DNA of 54,106 nucleotides from Hyphochytrium catenoides (lineage: Eukaryota; Sar; Hyphochytriomycetes; Hyphochytriales; Hyphochytriaceae): positions 155,387 through 209,492 of the forward strand of contig FLMG01000261.1 in the NCBI GenBank assembly GCA_900088475.1. The letters run 5' to 3'. Under the pieces are notes generated by a model. It did not search any database and was not told the DNA's origin. It saw only the letters and a list, made by a program, of their open reading frames with translations. Position numbers and translations under genes: made by a program. Of the stretch, positions 24,701 through 36,000 are shown piece after piece; within the stretch, counting starts at the first letter, position 1; every line of letters starts with the position of its first letter.

Positions 24701-27700
24701 CTTCAGAGCATCTTCCTCGGTGGCACCTGAACAATGCTGCTGCTTCCCGACATGTGTTTGATAGCAGAGCCTCTCGGGGTAATTCCACTCGTGTCAACAG
24801 AAACCTCCCTCTTCTGTTTCTCTCGCCCTTTCTCGGTCCCGTCTTTGCTGGTACTATTGTTATTGCTGGGCATATCCTATACGGTAAGAAGGTAATAGAA
24901 CAGTTTCCGCTCGATCAGAAGAAGCAAGGCAAACCAGCACACAGAGGCAGCAAAAGCGGGTGCTAGAAAGAAGAGAAAGCCTAGTCTAAGGCAGTGTGGT
25001 TTGACACTGAGAGACAAGATTGACGGAAGGGCGAAAGGCACATTAGTGAACGCCAGATTCTGGCAGGACAAGGGACAAGCGATGCGAGTGGCGAGTCATC
25101 TGCAGTTTTTACCTCTCTCTTTATCTTTTTCTCTCTTTGTTGCCTCTTGAAGTCCGCTTCGACCTGCTTCAAGGCCTGAAGTCTTTCCTGCTGTTTTTGT
25201 AGCTTTTCCTCTTCGAGGTTAAGAACTATGAGTCAAAAAATGCTGTCCGCTCTTTCACCTCCCTCAAGACTCGACTATCCTCTGAGCATTCCTTATTGGC
25301 GCTTCATTCTTCTCCTTGTCTTTGTCTCTGCTCCTGCTCCTGCGCTCTCCCTCTCGTTCTTCTTCTCCTATTCGCTTCTTCCCTGCCCTGTACCACTACT
25401 GAGGACCCCTTTCTTCAAGGATAGGACGATTACTGCTAGTCTTTCCTGCTGTACGTCCCCAAAGGCTACTCTATTGTTTGCTCATTTCCTTTTTTATAGC
25501 CGTGACTGACCTAGGAACTCTGCGTGCTTCTGCCTCGACAGCTCCCCCCAGTATTTCATGAAGAACTTCCGGTGCCTAAGGAAAGGAGAGGAGAATGAAG
25601 GAGAAAGAAGGACATCTGTACAAAGACAAACTGGTGGACGATCATCCCTTCATGGCCCCGAAGAAAAGCGTGAAAATAAGGAGAGGTGAAGGAGGGAACT
25701 TTTAAGACCATAGAGAAGCGATAGGGAGGATCGCATAGAGTCACTACGAATGGTAAGACCGGAAAGCCGGTCTTTTTGCTTCGATTCCTCGGCTTACCCC
25801 TCCCTGTCATCCTTTAGGTGCTGCTGTCTTCTCTCCTTGATGCCTTTCTCTCTCTCCTTGAACTCCTTATGCAATTCTGGGCCTAGGAAATCTAGCTCAA
25901 GGGCGAAGAGATCCTCAAGAAGCTGCAGAAGGAAGAGACGGGACTTGGAGCGGCAGTCGAAGCCGCGCATCTGAAGTAGAAGAAGAACCTCTTGGTCAGC
26001 GAGCCAACTAATGCCCAAACTGCAATGTAAGGTTAAGAAGAATAAAAACGTGGCTTTGTGAAGAGAGGGAGTCGTAGCGATAGAAAGGAGAGTAGACAGA
26101 AGAGCAGCATTAAAATGTTACCATTGCCGAGAGATTGAGGTCATCCTTGGTTATGAGCGGGTAGAATTTGTTCTTAACGTAGTCCTCCATCGAGAAAGAG
26201 CGTTGTCTTTGCTGGGCTAAAGACGGACTTTCCCACTTATCATAGTACTCAGCCACGGTTCGAGACCTGGAGACCGGAGAATCCCGGGGAGAAGAGGTGT
26301 AGCACGAACGGTTACACAGCTGTCCCGGGATGAGATGTCTACTATTTCTTGGCTATTGATGGCCACTTGGTGGAAAAGAGATAGAATTCATGGCCCTAGA
26401 GCGGACAGCGGAAAGATTGGACGGAGGCAGCGTGACAGAGGGAGTAGAGCTCTGATAACACGGACTGAATAGAGAAAGAGGAGAAGAGATGGAGATATTG
26501 ATGTGCTTACTTGGAGGCTGGCGCCTTGCTGGATGCCATGCTGAAGGCACTCCCCAGCCTTCTGAGGCTTAGGGCGCTTCCCACCCTTCCTTCTTCCTCC
26601 ACCTCTTCATCTTTCTCCTTTTCCTCATGAGCAGCCAATGCAAATGAGCGACCTCCGCTAGATCCTCCTCTTTCTCCGGCCTCCCCAACGGCGCCTCTTG
26701 GCATCATCTTCATCAGTCTAGAGCGCTCCGTCAGTGGACCTCCTTCCCCTACAATTTCACGGGACGCTGAGCAGACGGGAGCACAGTGAGAGATAGTGTG
26801 GGCAGAAGGGGAGAATAGGAGACGGCGTCGCAAACATGGGTGGGGAAAGGTGAGAGAGAAACGCTTTATCAGGATGATAAGAAAGGACAGATATCAGGGT
26901 TTGTTCACCCAAACACAAAGCAAGGTTCACTCTTCGCTTTGCCCTTCTCCATTCTCACTTGGACCGGTTTTCAATCTCTCTCCACCCAGATCTCTCTCCT
27001 CATGTTATATGACATCACCTTCTACTTCAGTTCCTCTCCTCACTAGATTTTCTCTTCTCTCTACTATTTTTTTTTCTCTAGTCTACTACAAAGTCGTCAT
27101 ACCTGGGCGCAGGAACTTTAGCTTCCTCTTTGCTGACTGCATGTCCTCCTGATGGGCAGTGTCAGCGGTCCCCGGCCGCTCTCCAATGTTGACCTTCCCC
27201 TTTTCTTCACGTTTTCCTTTTCTCTTCTGAAACCCTTCCTCCATTGCCTCTATAATTTGCTCTTCCCAGTGGTGCTTCTCTCGCCCTCCCCAAGAGTAAA
27301 GTTCTCCCAGGGATGAGAGGGCGTAGGCCACTCTCCTTCCCCCTCTGACCTCTCTGATCCCTTGGCCCCATAGCCACACGCTGTGGGTTGCTACCGCCAG
27401 ACCAGCAAAAGCCCTATATCGCGGGTCTACTTCTAAAATTTCTGCCAGATGCTCCTCTTCTTCCTCTCTCCTCCTGCGAAGTTCCTCTTCCTCTTTCTCT
27501 CCTCTACGTCGCTTTTCTTCCCTTTCTAGCTCATACTTCCTCTGTTTCTTTGCAAAGAAGCGCTCGGCAGTGACGCTGCCTCTCTTAATGACATCCGAGA
27601 GTTCCCCCACTTTCTCTTTTCCAACCGTCTTTGCTTCTGCCATTACCGTTCGAGCTTTGAGTTGAGCCTTTTGTGCTTCATACTCTGCAAGGGAGAATTG

Positions 27701-30700
27701 ACATGTCATCGTTAGTCAGAAAAGGAAAGGAAACAAATAAAGGACAGTGGCGACGATAGATTTTAGGGGGATCCATAGGAGCAGATCACTGAGGAGAGAG
27801 CGCATCTTCAAGCTCCAAATGTCAGAAAAGGAGCGGCTGCGAGGGGTAAAGAAGGGAGGTTGAAGAAGAGTAGGAAAAAGGAAGAGAGCAACCAGATAAA
27901 AGTCAAGGAGAGGAGACGCTCACAAGAAGCACACGAAAGAGAAGAATAACGAGGCATCGCAATCGATGATTCTTCAGTGGCTACCTATCTTGTCCCCGTA
28001 GCTTTGGAAGCGAAGAGGACCACGTGACCGAAAAGACGCCATCTGCCGAAGTTGAGCCAAAGGACTCGACACATTTTCTCTGCCTCCAGGCGGGTTTATA
28101 ATCTAGGGTTCACCCAGTCAGAGGTATCGCATTCATCTTTACTGTTCCTCATCAACCTTTCCTTCTCTTCTTGCTCCGTTCCTGCGATTCTCTCCTCACT
28201 TCTCTTCTGTTCTCTTCTGGTTAACTTTCTCTTATTTCTTATTTCGGTCTCTCCTTTTACTGATAGAGTGTGCTCTAGCCGCTTAAGCTTCGCGTTATTC
28301 CTTTTCTCGCCTTATAACAGTACTGCGTGCTCTCCTCTCAAGTCACCTTGTTCTGGCTTCTCTCAACAAGGACGCGGCTTTCTCCCTCCTCTTACCTCAC
28401 CCATCGCGTGCTGCACTGCTTGACTCCCCTGATCGTCGGGCTGCGCCTGAGCTTTAGCCGATGAGATCGTGGTCCTATCTTCCTCTCTATGAAGCTCTTC
28501 TAGCGTCGGAAGAGCAACACGCTTGTCCCAAAGGTACTTCAGACGCTGTGAGCCGTACAGATCGGGACGGTCCCGGGGCTGAAGAGGACGATCAAGACAG
28601 CACGAAGTTCCGTTGGATCTCATTAAAAGAGGTTTTGACCAGATGTTCAAGAAATGATAGCGAAGAAGGAGGACTAGATGAGAGGCAGCGTAGGATGGAA
28701 AGCGAAGGCGGACGGACAAGAGTGGCTCCATTTACCGGGCCAATGAACTGATTATCTGTGCCATAGCCAAACACATAGACTTGTCCTCCCGCGTCCATAG
28801 CATTGTACAGCTCCTTCTGCAGAAACAAAGAAGAGATTCAAGACAATGGCGGACCGAATGGTGAGATAAAGGACAAACTAGAGAAAGAGCGGAGAGAACA
28901 GAGGAGGAAGGGCGAGACAGAGAAAGAGAGAGAAAGAGACGCACAGAGAGAGAGGTAGAGAGAGCGGGATTGAAAAAAGGTTGGTTTGCACGGATCTAGA
29001 GGACGCTGGAGATGATTATCTCACCTCTGCTCTCGTCAGCGCGGCTTTGATATACTGCAAGCGACGCTGCCTAACAGAGCAAACTGAGAAGTAGATATTG
29101 AACATGATAGGGATAGTTCACCTGGGAGAGAAGAAGAAGAGAGCGAAGGAGGAGACAAAGAGGGAGAAGAGGAGAGAAAAGAGGAAGAGAGGAGACGACA
29201 GAAAACAGAGAGAGAGGACGAGCGGCCCGGCAGAAACATAGGGACGAGCGAATAGAATAGCAGTAGAGAAATAAAGGATGTAAGGGCCGAGTTAGCTGCG
29301 GAGTCTATCACCTCTCCTCGTGCCAGTTGGTGAGCCATTTCGCTTCCTGCAACGCCTTGTCCTCTTCTTCATGCTCCACGTCAAGCGCCTCCTGCAAGAG
29401 CTGTACAAGCCTTTCGTGCGGAGTAAAGCGAGAGAAGGCGATATCCCGCTTCTTCAGCTCTTCAGGAACGTTTGTGAGCTAGAGGAGGCAGAAGAGTAGC
29501 ATCTTGGTTGTAAGCGGAAAGGAGAGGTAATGTACTAGTACTAAGAGCTCATCTGACGTTCCCTCTCTGTATCATCTCTTTCTTTCACACTTCTTCCTTC
29601 TTCTTTCAACGAACTCTCTCTCGTCTTTGGTCTGCTAATCAAGGGTCTCTTCATACCTGCAGCCAAAGCTTCTGAAAGCTTTTGAAGTTGATGTATCCAG
29701 TGCCGTCCTAAGCAATGAGCAACATCAGTCAGTCAGTAGACAAGAGAATGTTAAAGGTAGTGGGATGAAAGTAGAGGAAACAGAAACTCCACCAAGGAGG
29801 GAAAGCTAGAGAGAAAGAGGCAATATGGGGAGAGGTGTGGAGATAACGCAGTAGAAGAGAAGGTGAAGAAGAATAGCGGATGGAGACTTAGTGTGGGAAG
29901 CACAATCGATAGAATTCCTGCTTTGGTATGGTTCATATGACGTAAGTGAAGAGAGCAAGATAGAGAGAGAGGGAGGGAGAGAAAGGAGAGAACGAACAAA
30001 ATAGAGTTAGATATCCGTACCGGATCGTAGCGATTGAACAGCTCTTCCTGCTGTTCGTCACTCACTTTGAGCCCAAGGCCCTCAAGCACCTCTGATGAGA
30101 TATACAATAAGAGTTAGCACGAGAGCATAAGTAACATGGAGGAACAGGACCAAGGGACTTTGTTCTATCTTTGCTGATTGAGTGACGAATGCCAATAGCT
30201 CTCCTTCTTTTCGCTCTTCCTCCTCATGGCTGAGACTCCCTCCTGTTAATCCCACCCTCACATTTTCCTGCAGCGACTCTCTCTCTCTCCTAGTATTCCG
30301 TTGATTTTAGCACGTGGTCACTTCAGCTCACCTGCAAACTCATCTTCGTCCAGCCTTCCACTGCCGTCTCTGTCATACATATCAAAGGCATCTTTAGGAT
30401 GAATGAGCTTGTTCGGACTGAAGCCTAAGATGTGATCTGGGTCCTGTGGGTCTGTCGTGTACAGCGCAACACGGAACTCTGCAAAGTCAATTTGCCCTGG
30501 GGAGAGAGCGAGCCAGGAGGCAAGAGAGAGAAAGTTGTCATGGGAAAGACCTTGGTGGAGAAGAGTAGGGTCAAGGAGAGGAGACAGCAAAGAGACAAAA
30601 GATTGAAGTAGAGCTACGAATGGAGAGAGAGACAAAGAGCAATGAGTGAGGGGGAGTGAGAGAGGGGAAGCAAGAGAGCGGTAAACCCAGGAGAGAGCTC

Positions 30701-31431
30701 GAGGGAGACACGGATGATCCATTTCAGTGTACCATCGTTGTTCTGGTCGCACTGCCTAAAGTATTTGAACATCTTTGGCTCCGCAAGCTCGATGCCGAAA
30801 GCAAATAGTAGCTGCTTGAACTCATCGTAGGAGATGCGGCCGCTCTTGTCAACGTTGAAGTGAGAGAAGAGCTGTGGACGGACAGCAGAGACGGTCAGGA
30901 GGCGCAGAAGAGAGACAAGAACAAAAGACGTGTAGCAAAAAATAAAAAGGATAGAGCGTTTCTCAAGAACATCGCGATAGATTACGTCCCCCTGAGGAGG
31001 AGGAATGAAGACTAGCAACGACGCCAACAAGGTACCGTGTTGCAAGAACGGAGTGAGAGCAGAAAAGAGAGAGCGTAGTCATCTTTTCGAAAGATATGTG
31101 TTTGGAGGGAGCAGATGAATGGGATTACCTCGTGAGCAGAGAACTGACTATAGTCTGTCCTTTTCTTCTTAGAACCAACTGAGAGGTCTCCGCTGTCTTG
31201 CCGTCTTGCTCTTTCTAGCTCCAGGAGCTCAGGGGGAAGTACTTTCTCAACGGAGAACTCAGGCTTCTTTTTTCTCTTCTTATTCTTCCTTGTCTTCACC
31301 TTTCGCCCGCCCTCCTCAAGCTCCTCCTCCTCCTCCTCTTCTTGTTCATCTTCTCGTCCTTTTTCATCTTTTTCTGGGCTTTCCAGAGCTTTCTCAGCCT
31401 TGTCATTGCCCTTATCTTCCACTTTCGCTGC
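18755..31431 (-). CDS. Giant EF-hand / RCC1-repeat / F5-8C (discoidin-like) mosaic protein; 5' exon(s) missing
   Basis: Exons: 31431-31129, 30871-30733, 30496-30332, 30091-30021, 29707-29657, 29478-29312, 29070-29025, 28816-28736, 28578-28396, 28102-27985, 27684-27103, 26766-26511, 26266-26122, 25970-25798, 25575-25511, 25210-25113, 24876-24727, 24659-24603, 24508-24465, 24233-24100, 23910-23708, 23444-23244, 23005-22852, 22636-22584, 22371-22283, 22087-22062, 22013-21958, 21796-21734, 21581-21558, 21189-21030, 20818-20740, 20408-20354, 20152-20019, 19851-19768, 19477-19353, 19158-18755. All phases fit; 1645 aa resolved. Order: charged Lys/Glu N-terminus; four EF-hand loops (DKSGRISYDEF, DQNNDGQIDFAEF, DRDGSGRLDEDEF, DPDGTGYINF); RCC1 blades with a charged coiled-coil insertion (27684-27103 exon); an F5/8C-like domain (NIALRRPAYQSSVYN, DRPWWQVDLG, SYGRYISIVVD, EYLHLGQVEVLG); then CPLCTKTAACEIC. 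It may couple calcium to a beta-propeller scaffold and sugar or lipid binding; that is inference. The exon at 31431 begins at an acceptor and no in-frame ATG follows, so a start exon lies upstream. Confidence 0.85.
24261..24300. repeat. 20-bp perfect tandem duplication inside an intron
   Basis: Two perfect adjacent copies of gcaacaacgatgcagaaaaa occupy 24261-24280 and 24281-24300, within the mosaic gene's intron between the exons ending at 24465 and starting at 24233. Confidence 0.95.
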
Positions 31432-33027
31432 CTATTAATGGCCAGTAGCAAGAAATCAGAAAAATCCATGAATTAGGCGGACAGAGAGGAATAGAGACGA
31501 AAAAGAAAGGGAAGGAAAGGGCTTGAACAAAGGTTCCAAGACAGGCAGACAGCGGGGAGGAGGCCGGGGCATTGGCATGAAAGGACATATAGGTTAGAGG
31601 CAGCAGGCTGCAGAAGTAGGGACGGAGCTACTTAAGGAGACAGAGAAACACTGAGCGGTCCTCGAGGTTCTGGAGGCGTTCTCAACCTTCAATATAAAGT
31701 TCATGGTACAATGGCTAGTGACCCATTGCCATTGGCATGAAAGCACAATCAGAAAGTTGAGCTAGGCTGGAGTCTCTTTTGTTGGTCGAGGAGAAGCAGG
31801 GAAGAAACGATGCTAAGAAGGAGGACTTCCTCCTAGAAAAGCAGAGCTTCAGACGCGATCCAAGTGATGTCTCTAAGAACGAGAGGCACCGAACGAGCGA
31901 ACAGAGACAGCACCCCCAAGAGCGAGAGCTGAGAGCCCAGGAGAGAGACGAGACAGAGGACGATAGAGAGTAAATGAAAAGAGAGATAGAAAGAGGAGAG
32001 ATGACGGCCATAAATAGAGGAGAAAGAGCAAACGGAGCGAGCCAGAGTGCTGAGGACCCAGTGAACTGGCAGAGGTGACTAACAATCGAGAGAAGAAAGA
32101 GAGCGGGAGAGACAGAGTGCGTGAGAGAGCAGAGAGGAGGTTAGTCGTCAAAGGTCAAAGCAGACAAGAGAGAGACCAAAGAGAGAAGGGGGTTGGGGGG
32201 GGGGGAAGAGAGAAGACCCTTTCCCTAAGATAAACGCAGTGACCAGAGAGGAGACAAGACATCAAAAGGACATTCTGAAACGGTCTTGGACTACGTCTGA
32301 TAATCACTTCCCAGATCTAATTGATCACTAGACTGTCGGTTGTAACGGTAGAGCGTACTAATTGTCGCCAAGAGGTAATTCCTGTGTAGAAAGCGCACCT
32401 TCATGGGCGCAATGCGCACAACAAGAGTAGCGCCAAAATCTGGAATGGATTGCTGTCTCTGTAGAACTAGAGCTCCAGAATTTCCTGATAAAGCTCCAAA
32501 ATGCAGACTCTATAACGATGACAACGGACCTTTGGAGCTTCCTCCGAGGCATTTGCAGATATTCTTCGGCAGTGCTGATCAGATACAGAGACATAGAACA
32601 AGATAGAACTAACCTAGTCATTAGTCATAGGAGGATTGATGGTCGTAGTGAATAGTTGAACCCCGTCTCCCCTAAGGGGAGCTAGCGAGCGAACGGGAAG
32701 AAGGTTGATCAAAGTGAAAATATTAATCCACTACGTGTGATACCATAAATAGTGCGGGTGCTAGGACTAGCTAGTCCTGATAGTGCTAAGCCTCAAGATC
32801 ACAAGAACAGAGACAGAAATGTGGTTCCTCGTAACAGCCTTGCTGATGAGGACGGGCAGGACGGTTTCCTTGTTGCAACAACTTTCTTCAGATCACCGCT
32901 CAACTGCAGTCTGCGACCGGCTAGCCTTTTTGAGGCACCGACAAAGCTCAGTTCTCGGGCCCCACCTCCTTCTCTGTGAAATGTGGGTCTGCTACGTCGA
33001 GCAGCCTATTATAGATGGGTTAAATTG
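31432..33027. other. Intergenic region with the mosaic gene's missing start exon and promoter
   Basis: About 1.6 kb separates the first resolved exon of the mosaic gene from the TMTC stop codon. It should hold the mosaic gene's first exon and promoter and the TMTC 3' UTR. One candidate start exon is the minus-strand ATG near 31701, where about six codons are followed by AAG|GTTGAG in the phase required at 31431; this is weak. The + strand is GA-rich from about 31880 to 32190, as expected for minus-strand leader or intron sequence. A G-rich run lies at 32188-32205. ORFs near 32360-32620 on both strands have no recognisable features. Confidence 0.4.
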
Positions 33028-36000
33028 CTACTTTTTGGCCTCCTGTACCATCTGCAGCAGGAGCCGACTTTTCTCATTCCCTGGATTGAGTTGCATAGCT
33101 GAGAGAGCCAGCTTCTCTGCCCTGTCGGTCTGATTCAATCTAAGAAAGGAGTACGCGCAGTTGTGCACGACATCATGGCGGCGAGGATTGAGGAGAAGCG
33201 ATGTCGTGCAAAGCTCCGCGACTTTGGCTGGTAAATAGGAGACAGCAGAGGAAAGAGAGTCAGGGGAAAGGGGACACAGAGAGAGGAGATTAGAGAGAGA
33301 CCACGAGGATAATGAGAGAAATGCGATAGAAAGGGTTGGTGACGTCTGTTCATGATGGAGAAAAACTCTTCTGACATAGAGCCTGAGGCATCAAGGGAGA
33401 CACGGAAATGATCGGCTCACGTACCATCATCACCTTCCTCCTGATATAGCTCCGACAGGCGCTGATAAAACTGGATCTGTTGTGGGTGCAAGGCTATCTT
33501 TTCCGCGTGGGGAAAGAGTTAAGGACTGTTGACAAACGACAAGGCTGAGGCACTGGATCCAGAATGACATGATGGAACGCCACATCAGAATGAGAAGGGC
33601 ATAGAAGGTCTGTACAGAGAACGATGGCCGGACTACACGTCAACAACAAGGGAAGGCAACACGCAAATCGACCTGGGCCCGCAATTGCAGAGCTAGTAAA
33701 AGACAAAGAGAAAGGGCGAAGCATAACTAAACAGAGAGGAGCGCGAGGCGATAGACGAGACGACTCAAGAGCAAAGAAGCATTGGGGCTTGAGGAGGATA
33801 TGAAGAACGATTTGGCAGCACTCCGTCCGCTATGGCCCCAGATGGCAACACCTAACGCATCCAAGGCTGCCATGCTGTCAATCTTTCCTCTCGCAGGCGG
33901 TTTGAGCTTGTCATTTAACGCGATCGCACGAGATATATAGCTGCCAAGAGAGATAGAGTCAGAGACTTCAGAGAAGTGCAATGTTGTATGGCAGCAAAAG
34001 AACGAACAGAGTCCAATTGATACGAGAAGATCAATAAGACCGACCCAGCCTAGAAGAATAAATAGACGTGGTAAATGGGCTATTGCGTTGGATCAGACTC
34101 GAGCCAGATTAACAGAGGAAGAATGGAGAGTCTACGAAGGGAAGGGAGGAAACGCTCGAAGCGGCATAGAGCAAAGTAAAGACATAATGGGTGTAGTCAA
34201 GATATGGTCAAGTTTCAAAGTGTTTCCCAGGTCGTATTCACACCTTATCGCTTCTTGATACTTATCTCTATTGATAGCCACGATCCCGGCATAATATAAG
34301 TGGCAGGGATATACGTTGCCGTTCCGAAAGGCGGCTTCAAGGGCAAGGGCTGACCATGCAAGGAGGTCCTTGAGGCGAGGCGAGGAAACAGTGGGAGACA
34401 GGGCTGTCCAAACATCGAAGAGAGCTGTACCCAAGTTGCCTTGAAACTATGGGACGATAATAGAGGACAAGGTCTATCAGAGCCTGGTCCTCCCTCTCCA
34501 CATTCGTAGGCCCTCCAGTTGTACCTCCTCAAAAGATTCTCAGCTCTCTTTCGTACTGGAAGCAGTTGCTACTAGTTAAGAAGTCTCTCTGTAATATTCC
34601 CACTCTCTTCCATGTCTGAAGCATCGACCCTTGTTTGAACACTTACCGCTCCTCTTGTGCGTTCTGTCCTCACACTTCTTGCTGCATAGAAGACTGCCTC
34701 CTGGAGCATTCCCTTCTTGCCATAAGCAGCTCCCAGCGCTAAGAAAGCTTCTCCGTATCTTGGTTGCAGGGATACAGCTCGATGAAGGAGCTGATCAAGA
34801 TCAAGTACCGAAAGAAGTCGTTAACAGCAAAAGATTGGGAGGGGTTAGTCTTCGCAGCTTTCCTGAAATGCGCCCACGACTCGCTCACATCCTCTTGAAG
34901 TCTTCTCTTCCCACCTTATCTAATGCCTAAGGCTCGTCCCTCACTGCCGTTGGCATGGCGGGCTTGGGCTTGCCGTGGGGTTAGATTGTTCTCTTCTTTG
35001 ATGTACCATTGCGAGCGCCTCTCTCTCTCTCTCTCTCTCTCAATTCCACTTCACAGAGCTGGGTTCTATCCCTCTCCCCCCAATCGTCAAGCCGAGGCGC
35101 TTACCTGCACAGAGCGGTCGATGTCCTCATCTATCAGTGAAACTCCCAAATTCTCTAGAACTTTGACATTATCTGGGGCGATAGAAAGAGCGCTTTCAAA
35201 AAGAGAGCGATGGGAGAGCCAGTCTTGGTTCCTTCTGTAGGTGCGGAGAGAAAAGAGAACCAATATGGTGCAGAGAAAGAACATGACCATTGTCTTGGGG
35301 GTCTGCTTCGTTTGCCCTAAAGCCCGATCTCCTCCTGGGAGCTTCTCTTTGTAAATCTCTCCTTGGGCCGGGCCTACATGGGTCCGGGATAGAGAGCATC
35401 CTCGAGGAGACTGGATAGACACTCTGGAGGTCGTAGAGGTAGGAATGAAGACTGGAGAGCAAAATAGAAAGGGCGAAGAAAATGCATATTCGAATCTGTT
35501 TGCAAGAACATCAAGAAAGTATCCTGCGACCAGGCAGAAGCCCATACTGGGGATATAAAGCAGCCGCTCAGCCACAGCTGTCCCCACCGAGAGGAAGATA
35601 TGTGATAGCGGAAGAAAAGAGATGAGAGAGAGAGCAATGGCGGCCAGTAATGGCTTACTCCTCGCTTTGACTGCAAGGAAAGTAAACCAGAAAATGAGAA
35701 GATAAGAGGTGGAGATAGAAATGAGGCGAGGGTCCGTGTAGCCGAGAACAAAAGGGATAGAATTGAAGCCCCAATCCAGACAAAGTCTATATACAGGAGC
35801 CAAAGGTGGACATGACGGGAGGGGAAACGGACACGACCATTGTGAGTCACTAGTCGATGAAAAGCCATGCCAGGGTAAGTACGACGGAAGAGCAGAGAAA
35901 AAGAGAAAGAGAAATCGCGAGGAAGGAACTGCCACAGACTGCTAGTGGCCCTCAAAGAGACGGTTAAGGAAAACGTTCCATCTACGGACAGCTTACGATG

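Noticed and set aside
25971-26018. Exon start at 26017 in the mosaic gene
   Set aside because: That acceptor is out of phase with the upstream exon; the acceptor at TTCTACTTCAG (exon start 25970) is in phase and has a better pyrimidine tract.
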